Shown: piece by piece, positions 33,013-44,653 of the stretch
How positions within the stretch are numbered: position 1 is the first letter of the stretch
How the letters are laid out: each line of letters opens with the position of its first letter
Origin: Persicaria tinctoria
Lineage: Eukaryota > Streptophyta > Magnoliopsida > Caryophyllales > Polygonaceae
Direction of reading: 5' to 3'
NCBI GenBank assembly: GCA_037127255.1
Contig: JBANSL010000002.1
Span: 98,486,519-98,550,518 of the forward strand
DNA: 64,000 nucleotides
Program-made: the position numbers and the translations under genes
The notes under the pieces: generated by a model
Databases searched by the model: none
The model's input: only the letters and a program-made list of their open reading frames with translations
Told to the model about the DNA's origin: nothing

Positions 33013-34607
33013 TTCTTTCTCAAAGTAGACAGCAGTAAAGATTTCCCTTTCAAGGCTTGGCTAATAAATTCCAATGGTCTCCCATCCTGCAATAGTACAA
33101 CACCTATACCTGAATCACAAGCATCTGTCTCTAGTGTAAATTGCTTAGAGAAGTTGGGCATTCCCAAAACAGGAGGTGATGTAAGCAAGGATTTTAGCTG
33201 TAAGAAGGCCTGCTCAGCCTCTGTTGACCAAATAAAGGCATCTTTTTTTAGTAACTCAGTCAATGGTTTTGCAATCCCTCCACGGCCTTTAATAAATCTT
33301 CTGTAATAGCCTGATAGTCCCAAGAAACCTCTTAGTGCCTTCAAAGATTTAGGGATAGGCCAACTAGAGATGGCTTCAAGTTTCTTTGGATCTGTGGCTA
33401 CACCTTTCTCAGAAATTATATGGCCTAAGTATTCTACCTGAAGCTGGCCAAATTCACATTTAGATTTCTTTGCATACAGCTTGTGTGTTCTCAACATGCC
33501 CAAAACTGAATGCAGATGCAGCAAATGTTGCTCAAGACTCTGGTTGTAAACTAAGATATCATCAAAGAACACCAGGACATACTTCCCTAATACCTCATTA
33601 AACACATCATTCATGAGGGATTGGAAGGTTGCAGGAGCATTTGTGAGGCCAAAGGGCATGACTTTGAACTCATAGTGGCCATGGTGAGTTCTAAAGGTTG
33701 TCTTCTCAACATCTTTGTCCACCATCCTTACTTGATGATAACCAGATCTCAAATCAAGCTTAGAAAAAATGACAGCACCCCTGAGTTCATCTAATAAATC
33801 CTCAATGTGGGGAATAGGAAACTTATCCTTAATTGTAGCATCATTAAGGCGCCTGTAGTCAATACACATTCTCCATGTGTTATCCTTTTTCTTGACTAAG
33901 AGGACAGGAGAGGAAAAGGGACTGTGACTAGGCTGTACAACACCACTCTTCAGCATTTCTTTGACCTGTCTTTCAATCTCCAATTTCTGAAAATGTGCAT
34001 ACCTGTAGGGCCTGTTGGCAATGGGCATAGTGCCCTCCTTGAGAGAAATGACATGCTCATGCCCTCTCACAGGTGGTAGGTCCTTAGGTTCCTCAAAAAC
34101 ATCTGGAAACAAGGCTAACACTTCTTCAATGCCTTTCATAGCACTTGCCATAGTTGAGGAGATCCTGCAAGTCTGAGTAATCCATGCAACCCACAACTGA
34201 TCATTGCTATGGATCCATTTCCCCAACTCTTTCCCAGATAACATTCTAATGTTGGCTTCTGGTGTCTCAGTGCTATCCTTAATGCCCTTGATCACAGTCT
34301 TCTTCCCATTTCTCAGGAAGGAAATCTGAACTTCCAAAAAATCAAACAAGACCGGATTAAATCCAGCTAACCAGTCAGCTCCTAGGATCATTTCACTGTC
34401 AGGCATCTCTAATAAACGGATATCAAACACATATCTACTCCCTTGCATTTCCCATTCACAACCTTTGCATACACTGTTGCTCATCATTTTGCCTGCCAAG
34501 GTGTTCACCATCATCATTCCTGTACTGCCAATCTCAAATCCTGCCCCTTGAGCAATGTCTATGTCCATGAAACTATGGGTGGCACCACTGTCGATTAAGA
34601 TGGTCAC
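32994..34607 (-). pseudogene. chromovirus protease and reverse transcriptase
   Basis: Starts at the aspartic protease motif LIDSGATHSF. The reverse transcriptase then shows WRMCIDYRRLNDATIKDKFP, KLDLRSGYHQVRM, FGLTNAPATFQSLMNDVF and the catalytic VFFDDILVYNQS (both Asp present). The connection region follows (GFLGLSGYYRRFIKG), then the start of RNase H (LETDACDSGIGVVL, first catalytic Asp). The frame loses register at SQALKGK. The domain set is complete and little diverged, in keeping with the young LTRs. A TGA at 34,626-34,628 cuts it off from gag. Confidence 0.93.
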
Positions 34608-34625
34608 TTCCCTATCTTTAATTGT

Positions 34626-35930
34626 TCATTTGACTCTGATTGTAGTCCCCAATTTACCTCCTGATAAGGCATGAACAAAGACTTCAGGAACTTCTTCATC
34701 ATTCTCATTCCAATCTGCAGGTAGGAGGTCATCAGGTGTCTCATCACCCATCTCCTGAGTCACCAAACTGTGCAATGTGCTTGGCTTGCACCTATGACCA
34801 AAAGAATACTTATCCCCGCATCTGAAGCACAAGCCCTTCTTCAAGTCTTGAGCCTTCTTGAGACTCATGTCTGACATCTGGTTGGTGATGTTCTTCGGTG
34901 GTGGCACCTGCTCTTTATGATCCCCTTTCACCATCCCCTCGCGCTGCCAAGGAGGGCGGAAAGATGTTGTATGATTCATGTTGTTCTTGCCAGGGAATCT
35001 CAATATCCTCATCAATGCTTGAACCGCTTTGTAATGCAATCTTGATTGTTCAAATACCAATCTCGTCGACGATGGACATCCCAGTTGCACTAGAGAACGA
35101 ACTTCATCCCGCAATCCACTAATGAAACTGGAAATGAAATAAGATTCCGTTAAGTGTGGGTTGAATGACAACATACAGGCGCGGAGATCTTCAAATTTCT
35201 CAATGTAAGCTTCCAGGTCGTCTCCTTGACTCAGCTTATTGAATTCCGCCACAATTTCAGTTTCTCTGCGTTCTCCAAACCTTGCGCACAGGTCATCGCA
35301 AAATTCAACCCATCTTGCCCGTGGTTTGTGGATCATGTAACCTTGCAGCCAGATGTCCGCTCTCTCCGTTAAGTACATCGCTGCGATCTCCACTTTCTGG
35401 TGCTCAGGGATTGTAAAGATTGAAAAGAATTTGTCCGCCTTACGGATCCAGCTTCGTGGATTCTTGCCTTCAAAGCTTGGAAAATCCAACTTTGGGAGGC
35501 GATTGCTCCTCATATTGTCATTCGACCAACTCGAATTGGAGCTTGATCCTTGGAAACTCCATCCCGCCGATTGAGTGCGACGCCCAGAGATTTCCATTTC
35601 TGGTGGCCCCGATCCCATCACTGAGTTTTCTCTTCCCACGGAGTTGTTCGGGTTGCCTGGACCTCTACTCCCTACATCTGGCGATTCTTGAACTCTATCT
35701 CTGATCGGTGGATTTCGTATTAGCTCGGTCATTTGAGCGAATTGCTGTTTCGTGAATTCCTTGAATTCCTCCAATTGTTTCGCTTGTTGTTTGATCAATC
35801 TCATCTGTTCTTCTCGCCTTGACTGCGAATCCGACATTGATTGCTGTGTCGAATCGGCGAATGCCTTCATATCTTCCCTGAGTTCCACGAACTGCGCCTC
35901 TAGACTCTTGGATCTTGTACCCTCTGTCAT
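34626..35930 (-). pseudogene. chromovirus gag
   Basis: Structural nucleocapsid polyprotein. I take the ATG at 35,930 (MTEGTRSKSLEAQF), the first after the primer site, rather than an upstream frame extension into the LTR. An N-terminal coiled coil is followed by the retrotransposon gag core (LPKLDFPSFEGKNPRSWIRK, DDLEAYIEKFEDLRACML) and a zinc knuckle (GLCFRCGDKYSFGHRCK). The frame ends at TGA 34,626-34,628, where related elements read straight through into protease. An in-frame stop here could be a lesion, or less likely a readthrough site. Confidence 0.9.
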
Positions 35931-35968
35931 GGCGGTTCTGCGTGCCCGGAAAGTCGCTCTGATACCAA

Positions 35969-36195
35969 TGTGATGGACGGTGCTTGGTGGTGTGGAGGTG
36001 ACGGTGGTTGTCGGTTGTAACAGATAGAAAGGGGGAGGGAAAGTTAGTTGAGGGAGAGAGGGGAAGGAGGAAGATAGAAGAAGACAGAAGAGGAGAGGTA
36101 AGAGGATTTGGATTATCAATTGGTTGCCCCATCAATACACATGTTCACCTACTTATACCTCTTACACAATGGTATTTCAATACCAATACATGACA
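35969..36195 (-). repeat. 5' LTR of the chromovirus
   Basis: 227 bp, TG...CA, next to the tggtatcagagc primer site at about 35,957-35,967 and the aaatg duplication at 36,196-36,200. Confidence 0.95.
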
Positions 36196-36548
36196 AAATG
36201 CACGTATTGATTATTTCTACAATCCAACTAATAAGATTTTGTCATGTGAACTATCATTAATTTTACATACAAATACTAACTATGAGTGAATGGCTTTTTT
36301 TTTTTAATGATTGGGTTATCCTATTTTGAATTTTTGTATAAATACAAGGGTTGATATCGATATTTATTTCTCTATCTAAAGCTGCTCCTTTATCCTATTT
36401 TTTTGAGGTGAAACTTATCTATATGTGAAAATTTATTTATAAATAATCCCAAAGTATGTAATACCCTTTATTATTTGATTTAATTCACATTATTTATTTT
36501 TTCCAACATTGTTATCCTCCATAAATTATGTTCTTAAATTATTAAATA

Positions 36549-36582
36549 CTAGTATTTGTTACCCACACGGTTGCGCATTTTG
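36549..36582 (-). mobile_element. Helitron-like 3' terminus (weak)
   Basis: Minus strand: tgcgcaaccgtgtgggta followed by ctag and an AT host context. The hairpin is imperfect. Helitrons end in a short GC hairpin about 10 bases before CTRR and make no target duplication. Confidence 0.3.
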
Positions 36583-36873
36583 ATAATAAATTATATTTTA
36601 TTACATTAATTATATTAAACTTTTTTTATTAAATTTTATGTCATTATGTGAAGATTAAAATAGCTTATTTAAAAATTTTAAATTATAAAAATAATAGGCT
36701 TTCTAACGACTTAAGATATAGGGTTGAGAATTACTATAAATATTTTGATAATAAGATTTTATTGTTCAATAAATAATTAATTAATAATAAAATTTTATCA
36801 TTAGATATAATGAATTAAAATAATCAATCTTAATAGGCGAATAGGGGACTCAAGTCTTTGTTTTAGTATATTA

Positions 36874-36905
36874 CTAGTATATGTTACCCGCCCGTTGTGC
36901 GTTTT
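36874..36905 (-). mobile_element. Helitron-like 3' terminus
   Basis: Minus strand: aacgcacaacgggcgggtaa then catatactag, before a T. Imperfect hairpin but the same layout as its neighbours. Confidence 0.35.
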
Positions 36906-37160
36906 TTTTATAATTATATCATGTATTTTTATATTAAGTTTTTTTATTAAAGTTTGAAGGTTAAAATAGATAAGTTTTAATGACTCAAAAAAATAACACC
37001 ATATGATAAGTAAATAAAACCAAATATGAATATATTCCTTTTTAATCATATATAAATATATCATATTCAATTTGATCTAAAAAATAGAATAATTGACCAA
37101 ATATTCCTTGTTCATCTTTTAAAATCTTGACAACACGATACATATTCATATATAGATATA

Positions 37161-37195
37161 CTAGTGTAGGCCCCGTCCCGTGTACGGAGAATGCG
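37161..37195 (-). mobile_element. Helitron-like 3' terminus
   Basis: Minus strand: ccgtacacgggacggggcct then acactag, before a T. The GC stem ccgt-acac-gggacgggg lies the expected distance from CTAG. Confidence 0.4.
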
Positions 37196-38898
37196 TTAAT
37201 CTAAATATAAATTATTTTTTATTTCAAAAAATAATATAAATAAAATTAGTTCGACAGGTTATATATAATCTAAATATCTTTTAATTAGATTCTCTCAAAA
37301 TATAAATAAAATTCACATTTATGAGGTACTACGTAAAAGTTTTTTTTCTAATCTATGGTTAATTAACAACACGATACATATTCATATATAGATATATTAT
37401 ATCCAATTTGATCTAAAACATATATTATTAATTGATGCGGCTCAAAAACAATAAAACCAAATTGACATGGCTTTCAAAAATAAAATCATATATAAATATA
37501 TTATATTTAATTTGATCTAAAAGATAGAATAATTGACCAAATATTCATTTGTCATCTTTTTAGAATCTTGACGACACGATACATATTCATATATAGATAT
37601 ATTGCGCGTTTTGTTAATAAATCATAGTTTATTATATTAATTTGTTTGAAATATTTTTTATTAAATTTGATGCTTGAAATATTTGAATAAAACTTGCAGT
37701 CCATCATATAAGAATTTAAAGCAAAATCGTGTTCGGTGAAATTTATAATACCATTTTAATCCAGAATATGACACGTATGAAAAAATAACACCAATTTAAT
37801 TCAAAAATACCATGTATACGAATTGCACCGGAGCCCGTTTCAAATGTTTTTGTATAGTATATAGAATATATAGATAGATAGGTAGATAGATATATTGATT
37901 CTTGACAACATGAAAATTTGACAAAATGACCACTACTAAAAAACTGTCAAATAGCAACGGAATTTAGCAACGAAAATTTATTGTTGCCAAAGTTGTAGCT
38001 AGCAGCCATGACAATAGCGACGAAAATATGGCGTCGAAGCTAAACATGCATCGAAGAATGACGTTCGTGGCTGAGGTCGTGGCCATTTTACAATGACATG
38101 AATTCGTGACTGAGTTCGTTGTTAATAGCGATGAATTATATTAATGTCGCTAGAATCGTGGCAATTTAGCAACGACTTGGAGCACGTGCTCTCTACGTGC
38201 GGATATTTGTCGATGAAGCTAGCCAAGAATCATTATTCCATGGCCAATGTAAGCGACAACCATAGTGTTTGTGGCTACCGTCGAAGCAAGGGCGCCTCAA
38301 CAATTATTCGATGGTCTATCCGTAGCTAATAGCTACGATTTTAGCGACGACAAAGGTCTTCGTTGCCTGCTGAAAAGGGAGTATACGAATAGCCACGTAC
38401 TTGTCCGTTGCAGAGCTCGTGGCTAAAACAGTTGGGTCATTAATGACCGAATTGAAGTTTTACACCTTTATGGATGAGATATAGGTGGACTGTACTTGTC
38501 TTCCTCTTCATTTTCCCCCAAATCTCATACCAGAGGAGCCCCATTCTAAAAAATCCCAGGCCACACACGTACATGTAGCTCTCTCGATCGATCGAATTGA
38601 TCGAAGGCAAACAAGTAATAAGGTACGTATATGTTTATGAGATATCATTTTCTAGCTTTCACGCACTCAAATTCATCGATATATATATCGATCAATATAT
38701 ATTATATATGTACAGATCTAGCTAGATTCAAACTCAAATATGCTATATATCAAATATTTATGGATTTTCGATCGATCGATCGAAATTTATATATATATAT
38801 ATACAGATCTATAGCTATATAGATTCAAAAATATATATATATGCTAGCTACAATTTTATATATATGCGCAGATTTGTTGATCGATCGGCGATATATAT

Positions 38899-41800
38899 AT
38901 GGACAATCGAGCGTGGATGTATGATATGTACTTGTCAGGCGGTAGAGGATTGAAACCCGAATACTACGCCGGGGTAGAAAAGTTTATACAGTTTGCATAT
39001 TCTCAACCGAATTACATGGATGAGGGCAAGATAAAATGTCCATGTACATCATGTGTTAACTGCAAATTTGAGCCGGTAGATGATGTGAAGGGACATTTAT
39101 ATAAACGTGGTTTTATGCCATATTATTATCGGTGGACAGCACATGGTGAATCAGTGCAGACATTCGTTCCTCCATCTAATAACTATCCCGAAGAAAGGGT
39201 AGGAGATCAGTTGTATGGTGAATTAACTGCAGAGCAGAGGATGGTGTTTGATGTAGCAGGCCCGAATTTTGTTCCTCCATCGTGGTTTAGTGTTCGCAAT
39301 GATCATGGTCGTACGAACACTACTACTCATAGTGAAGGTGGATTCCAAGCGGAAGACATAGAGGTTGATGAAATGAGAGAAGATCCTGTAGATCATGAAT
39401 ATGGTAGTGATATCGATATTGATAATGGGGTCTCCATGCTATTTGCAGATGTGTTGAAAGCGGCCGATGAACCGGTGTTCCCAGGGTGTAGTACTCATAC
39501 ACAATTGTCCTTTGTGAGTAGGCTCATGAGTTTAAAGTGTGAGTATAATGTTCCTCAAAACCTCTTCAATGGGTTCGTGCAGTTGTATGATGAAGTGTTG
39601 CCTGGAGGACACAAGATTCCGACCAGTTACTATGAAACGGAGAAAGTCGTTCGTAGTTTAGGTTTGCCTGTGGAAAGAATATCCATGTGTCCAAATGGTT
39701 GTATGTTGTACTGGAAGGATGATGCAAATGAAGAATCATGCAAGTTTTGTGGTCATGCAAGATATGAGGAGGTGGGAAGTAGTGCAAGACGCACACCACT
39801 TAAAGTCCTATTCTACCTACCTTTGATTCCGCGACTGCAGCGATTATATGCGTCTGAGGTGACTGCGATGCATATGACGTGGCACGCATGTCATGAACCG
39901 GATGACGAGGGGGTGATGTCTCATCCTTCAGATGGAGAAGCATGGAAACGGTTAGACACCAAACATCCTGATTTCGCTTTTGAGGCTCGCAATGTCCGTT
40001 TGGGTTTGTGCACCGACGGGTTTGCACCCTTTAACAAATCTGGACAGAATTATTCTTGTTGGCCTGTTATTGTGACGCCTTACAATCTCCCCCCTAGCAT
40101 GTGTATGAGAACCGAGTACATGTTCTTGTCGCTGATAGTGCCAGGTCCTCGAAACCCGAAGAGATTAATTGATGTTTGCCTCCAACCACTTATTGATGAG
40201 CTGATGCAGTTGTGGTCCGATGGCGTGACCACTTATGATGCCTCGGCGAAAGAGCACTTCACCATGCGCGCAGCTTTACTCTGGACGATTAGTGACTTTC
40301 CAGCATATGCAATGCTGTCAGGATGGAGTACTGCACGGGAGTTAGAGTGTCCCATTTGCATGGAAAGAGGAGTGGATGCTTTCCGGTTACAAAATGGTAG
40401 AAAGCCTTGTTGGTTTGATTGCCATAGGAAATTTTTAGAAGTCAACCATCCATGGCGCCGAAATAGGACTGACTTCTACAAAGGCCATGTGGAAACATCA
40501 TTGCCACCCCCATTGCTAACAGGGGAACAGATATGGGAACAGATTCGCCATTTTCCAACGGCTGTAGAGGATCCTCTGCACAAGCCCCAAGACTACGGCG
40601 TTTCGCATAAGTGGACGAAGCAGAGTATTTTTTGGAGACTACCTTATTGGAAAGATCTTCTAGTTCGACATAACTTAGACGTTATGCACATTGAGAAGAA
40701 TGTGTTTGACAATGTGTTTAACACTGTGATGGATATCCCTGGGAAGACGAAGGACAACTTAAATGCACGGAGGGATATCGCCTTGTACTGTAGTCGTCCT
40801 GAGCTTGAGGTGGATGACAATCATAGTGGTTCAAAACCAAAAGCAATATACACCTTATCAAGAGATGAGAAGAAAAAAGTGGGTCAATGGCTGAGGTCTG
40901 TGAAGTTTCCTGATGGTTGCGCTTCAAATGTGGGTAGATGTGTCCAAAGTGATGATTGTAGTCTCCTAGGGATGAAGAGCCATGACTGCCATGTGTTTAT
41001 GGAAAGACTTCTTCCTATTGCCTTCAAGGAGTTGCTTGACCCAACAGTTTGGGGTCCTCTGACGGAGCTGAGTATCTTATTTCAGACCATTTGTTCGTCG
41101 ACGCTGTCAGTTGACCACATGTTGCAACTGCAATCCATGACCCCTATACTTGTTTGTAAGTTGGAGCGTATCTTTCCTCCTTCATTTTTTGATTCCATGG
41201 AGCATCTCCTCGTCCATTTGCCATATGAGGCACAAGTAGGTGGTCCTGTCCAATATCGATGGATGTACCCCTTCGAGAGATTCTTGTTTCATTTGAAGCG
41301 CATGATTGTCCAAAAGAGTCATGTGGAAGGATCAATATGTATGGCTTACTTGAGGGAGGAAGTTGCTACCTTTTCAGCACACTATTTTCCATCACATGTT
41401 CCGTCAAAGTTGAGGAGACCAGGAAGGAATGATGTGTCCGGATGCGGTGGTGAACCTATTTCCGTTTTCAACTACCCTGGCCGAAGTAGTGGCAAAGGGA
41501 AAGTAAGGTGGATGACTGAAGATAAAGAGTGGAATGCAGCACACACTTACATTTTGATCAACTGTCCGGAAGTCCAGCCGTTCATCAGGTAACCACTTAC
41601 TTCATTATATATAGTAGTTATACTAGCAAGTGCATATATGCATGAAACCGATGTTTACTTTTTTCATATATATCTCCTGATTTTGAATACAATCAGGCTG
41701 TTTGAGGATATGCGGGGCATTGACGCCGGAGATGATATAATTGAACAAGAATTCGCAACATGGTTTAAGACCTATGTATGTGACCTTAATTTTTCGATCT

Positions 41801-42355
41801 CTTTGACCAGCTTAATTTGCTCGATCGGTGATATATGTTGACCAACCTCATCTGGATCAATCTTACTTGCAGGCCTTAACCGAAGGAAATGGAATTCAGA
41901 CATATGATCTGTTGTGGTGTTTAGCTTGGGGTCCCAATGTGAAAGCCACAACTTGTCCTGCGTACTTTGTTAACGGCTATAAGTTCCACACCGAGGAGCA
42001 TGGCCTAGGAAAAGCCACAATGAACATTGGTGTTTGTGTCAAAGGATCCAACTACGCAAATTCAGAATCAGATTTTTTTTGGGTACTTGAAGAAATCATT
42101 GAGCTTGAGTACCCGAGTGTACCGGAGAATCCTCTGCAGATTGTGTTATTTAAGTGTCGATGGTTTGATCCAACTCCACGTGGATCAAGAGTCCATCCAG
42201 TCTATCATTTTGTTGAAGTTAATCAGAAGAAACTGTATCGGAAGTATGAGCCGTTCGTGCTCGCTCAGCAGGCAGTACAAGTCTACTATGTTCCATACCC
42301 AGGTGCAAGACGGGATCGAGTGGATTGGAGGCATGTCTGCAGGACAATGCCTTGA
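38899..42355 (+). CDS. TNP2-like CACTA transposase
   Basis: Catalyses excision and integration of CACTA elements. Exons 38,899-41,588, 41,697-41,775 and 41,873-42,355, with consistent phases. The start MDNRAWMYDMYLSGGRGLKP is the family-typical N terminus. Domains: transposase-associated zinc domain (residues ~5-75, KIKCPCTSCVNC), transposase_21 core (~240-610, with MHMTWHACH and HNLDVMHIEKNVFDNVFN), DUF4218 (~690-800, MYPFERFLFHLKRMI), DUF4216 (~950-1050, FFWVLEEIIELEY, VLFKCRWFDP). The TGA at 42,353 is probably a mutation. The same frame stays open a further 91 codons to a TAA at 42,629, encoding a strongly acidic tail (SEDEYGNEGGSEDGFE), as if CGA had become TGA. All core domains precede the stop, so some function may remain. 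Confidence 0.93.
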
Positions 42356-42644
42356 AATAGAATAGAGCAGAGATGGGGATCGAATGAGCCACATATATCT
42401 CTTGATGCCTATCAAAATGATGAAATCGTTACTCCTGACATAGCTGTCCACATCACCGCTGATGAAGTGCCACTGCAATTACATGATCCGACAAGAACCG
42501 TCGACATATGCGACGACGAGGGTGGTAGCGAAGATGAATATGGAAATGAGGGTGGTAGCGAAGATGGGTTCGAGGTTCCTAGTGATGACGAATTTGGATT
42601 CGACGTGGAGGATCCGAACGACGACGATTAATCACCGCTGATGT

Positions 42645-42649
42645 TGTGC

Positions 42650-42720
<71 letters not shown>
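42645..42720. repeat. (AT)n microsatellite downstream of TNP2
   Basis: About 75 bases of uninterrupted AT within the element, just after the acidic tail's TAA. Confidence 0.95.
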
Positions 42721-42725
<5 letters not shown>

Positions 42726-43015
42726 TTATATACATTAATTACTATTATATTTTGTGACTAGCTAGCTAGTTGATCGATCAAATAGTACTGCAACTCGATC
42801 TGTTGGCATGCAATTCAACTTAATTGATGGTTCATTACATTACACACTAGCTAGCTAGCTAGCTAGATACCTACAAGTTCTCATCGATCCATACAAAAGT
42901 GGTCGGCCTGCCTTCATTCATACATAACAAATTAAGTTCGATCTCATCGATCCATAACACTTAAGGTACAAAAATTGGTCGGCCTGGCATCACAATTCAT
43001 GTTACATGCAGTACT

Positions 43016-43581
43016 TCATCCAATTGCAAGCAACAACTTACCGACTAAGACAAGGATGATAGTTGTGAGACTCGCCTGCCTACCCACTAGCTCGTCATTG
43101 ACAGCTCGAACTCTGGCCAGCTCGACCTCACGACTATCACCTCTATCCTCACTGAGTCGAAGGCGAGCACTTAGGTAACGTATCATTGCTTCGAGTTCAA
43201 GGATGCAGGTGTTTCCATCATTCGATGTAGCGTTCTCCGCCACATTATGAGGATGCTCAACTGGAGGATCAGCAATTGGAGGTGCATTTTGTTCCAGAAT
43301 GTTGTCCACACTGTGAGGATGCTCAATTGGAGGATGCTCAACTAGAGGATCATGAACTGGAGGCGCATTTCGATCCGGAGGTATTTGCGTACACTCCGCC
43401 TACAACCACACATGCATCAATATACGCTGGTATGTAGTAGGATATATAATTAAATAAGGGTGAATACGAATCTTGTTACCTCCTGCGCCCAAGGATCGTA
43501 GTCATCGACATCCCCGTGGATCCACGGGTATTTACGTGAATCACCGCTCAGCCAACTAGTGTCGGAGTCGTAGCCCGCCAT
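43016..43581 (-). CDS. two-exon gene of unknown function, antisense inside the CACTA element
   Basis: Exon 1 is 43,581-43,480 (ATG, MAGYDSDTSWLSGDSRKYPW) and exon 2 is 43,399-43,016. The 80-base intron has GT/AG borders and the phase is kept, giving 161 residues. Visible features: an acidic WIHGDVDDYDPWAQE segment; a Pro/His repeat with three related units (DPLVEHPPIEHPHSV, ADPPVEHPHNV); a predicted coiled coil (LELEAMIRYLSARLRLSEDR, EVELARVRAVNDELVGR); and a hydrophobic C terminus (TTIILVLVGKLLLAIG) that could be a tail anchor or helix. It lies between TNP2 and the TNPA-like gene and is transcribed away from the latter. I do not recognise the family. No transcript evidence exists here, so expression is inferred only from the open, spliceable frame. 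Confidence 0.6.
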
Positions 43582-44653
43582 TCTTTCGAACTGCACAGAG
43601 TGGAACAGATCGAGTCTGATTTTGTTAAATGCAACAATGCAGCTCAATCCCTCTTCAAAACACACAGATCGACCAGCATATCGCTGCTCACCCAATTTCG
43701 CCCCAAAACCCGATCAGGACATCATCTGCAACCCAATTTTGCCCCTACCCCGACCTGAATCTGGCATGGATTCATGTTACCCCTAACTCGATATCAATAC
43801 AGGACTTCATCTGCAACCCACTTTTGCCTCCAACCATAGGCCTTATGATCAAATTGAATCACACACTCCACAATCTCCGTTAACGTAACCCTAGGCCTTT
43901 AATTTGCTGAAATCGAAAGGATCTCTAAACCTAGGTGTCGACAAGTGAAAATGTTGTTTCCTACGACGATAGGAGAATTGGTGATAAGAGAAAATAGAGG
44001 AGGGTACGAACCTGGATCCGCTGATGGTCGCTGGTGATCCCCTGTTGCGAACAGCTTCCGAGTCGCCCAATGCAAGGACGCAGCGACGACAGTGATAAGA
44101 GATAGAAGACGAGGGTATGGAGTGGGCCTATTTGGTAATAAGAGAACAGCTTCTGGGTATGGAGTGGGCCTATTTTGGTGGGCTTCAATGTTTGGTGGGC
44201 TATCACATAAAATTGGGAGGGAAGTGAAATTTCGGGAGGGAAACACAAAATTTTCGTCTCTGTACTCTCACACAAATCTGTCTCACAATCTCTCTCTCCT
44301 CGCTCCTTTCACATCCAGAGACGATCAGGCTCCTCGCTCAAGCTCGCCCCAAATCTCCTCCTCCTCCTTCACATCCAAGTGCCCCGAATCGCCTCCTCGC
44401 TCAAGCTCGCCCCGAATCTCCCCCACTTTCGTTAATCTCATCACCGGTAATCGTCTTCTCTCTCTTTCACACTGAATCTCCCCCAATCTATCGACCTAGG
44501 GTTTACTCTCTCTCAATTTATACTGTCATAGTTCGACCTAGGGTTTCAATTTCACACTTGAAGTTCTTCTTTGAAACTGCCTAGCTACCTAGGGTTTAAT
44601 ATCTCTCATTAATATTTGATATATATATGCAGCTTGTCACACTGGCTCCTAAA
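43582..44653. promoter_or_regulatory. putative divergent promoter and 5' leaders within the CACTA element
   Basis: Lies between the antisense gene and the TNPA-like gene. The + strand from about 44,230 is CT-rich (tctctctcctcgctcc), like a plant 5' UTR, with a plausible leader intron ending tatatatgcag at 44,632. Two direct gggtatggagtgggcctatt copies lie at about 44,112 and 44,155. No TATA box can be assigned with confidence. Confidence 0.35.

Larger units (their letters stand above)
31074..36195 (-). mobile_element. Ty3/gypsy chromovirus LTR retrotransposon
   Basis: Bounded by the 5-bp duplication aaatg (31,069-31,073 and 36,196-36,200). LTRs of 217 and 227 bp (TGTGATGG...ACATGACA) are nearly identical. 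On the minus strand the primer-binding site tggtatcagagc (tRNA-iMet) directly follows the 5' LTR, and a purine tract gagagggagagcaa precedes the 3' LTR. Order: gag, protease, reverse transcriptase, RNase H, integrase, chromodomain. It looks structurally complete but its polyprotein is interrupted three times. Confidence 0.97.
36201..37927. other. AT-rich DNA with Helitron-like ends and direct repeats
   Basis: No gene. A segment of about 115-125 bases (catatataaatatatcatatt..., through ttgaccaaatattcc, to cacgatacatattcatatat) occurs at about 37,049-37,160 and 37,486-37,601, with a partial copy at 37,366-37,420. Three ctag-terminated GC hairpin motifs are listed separately. Confidence 0.6.
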
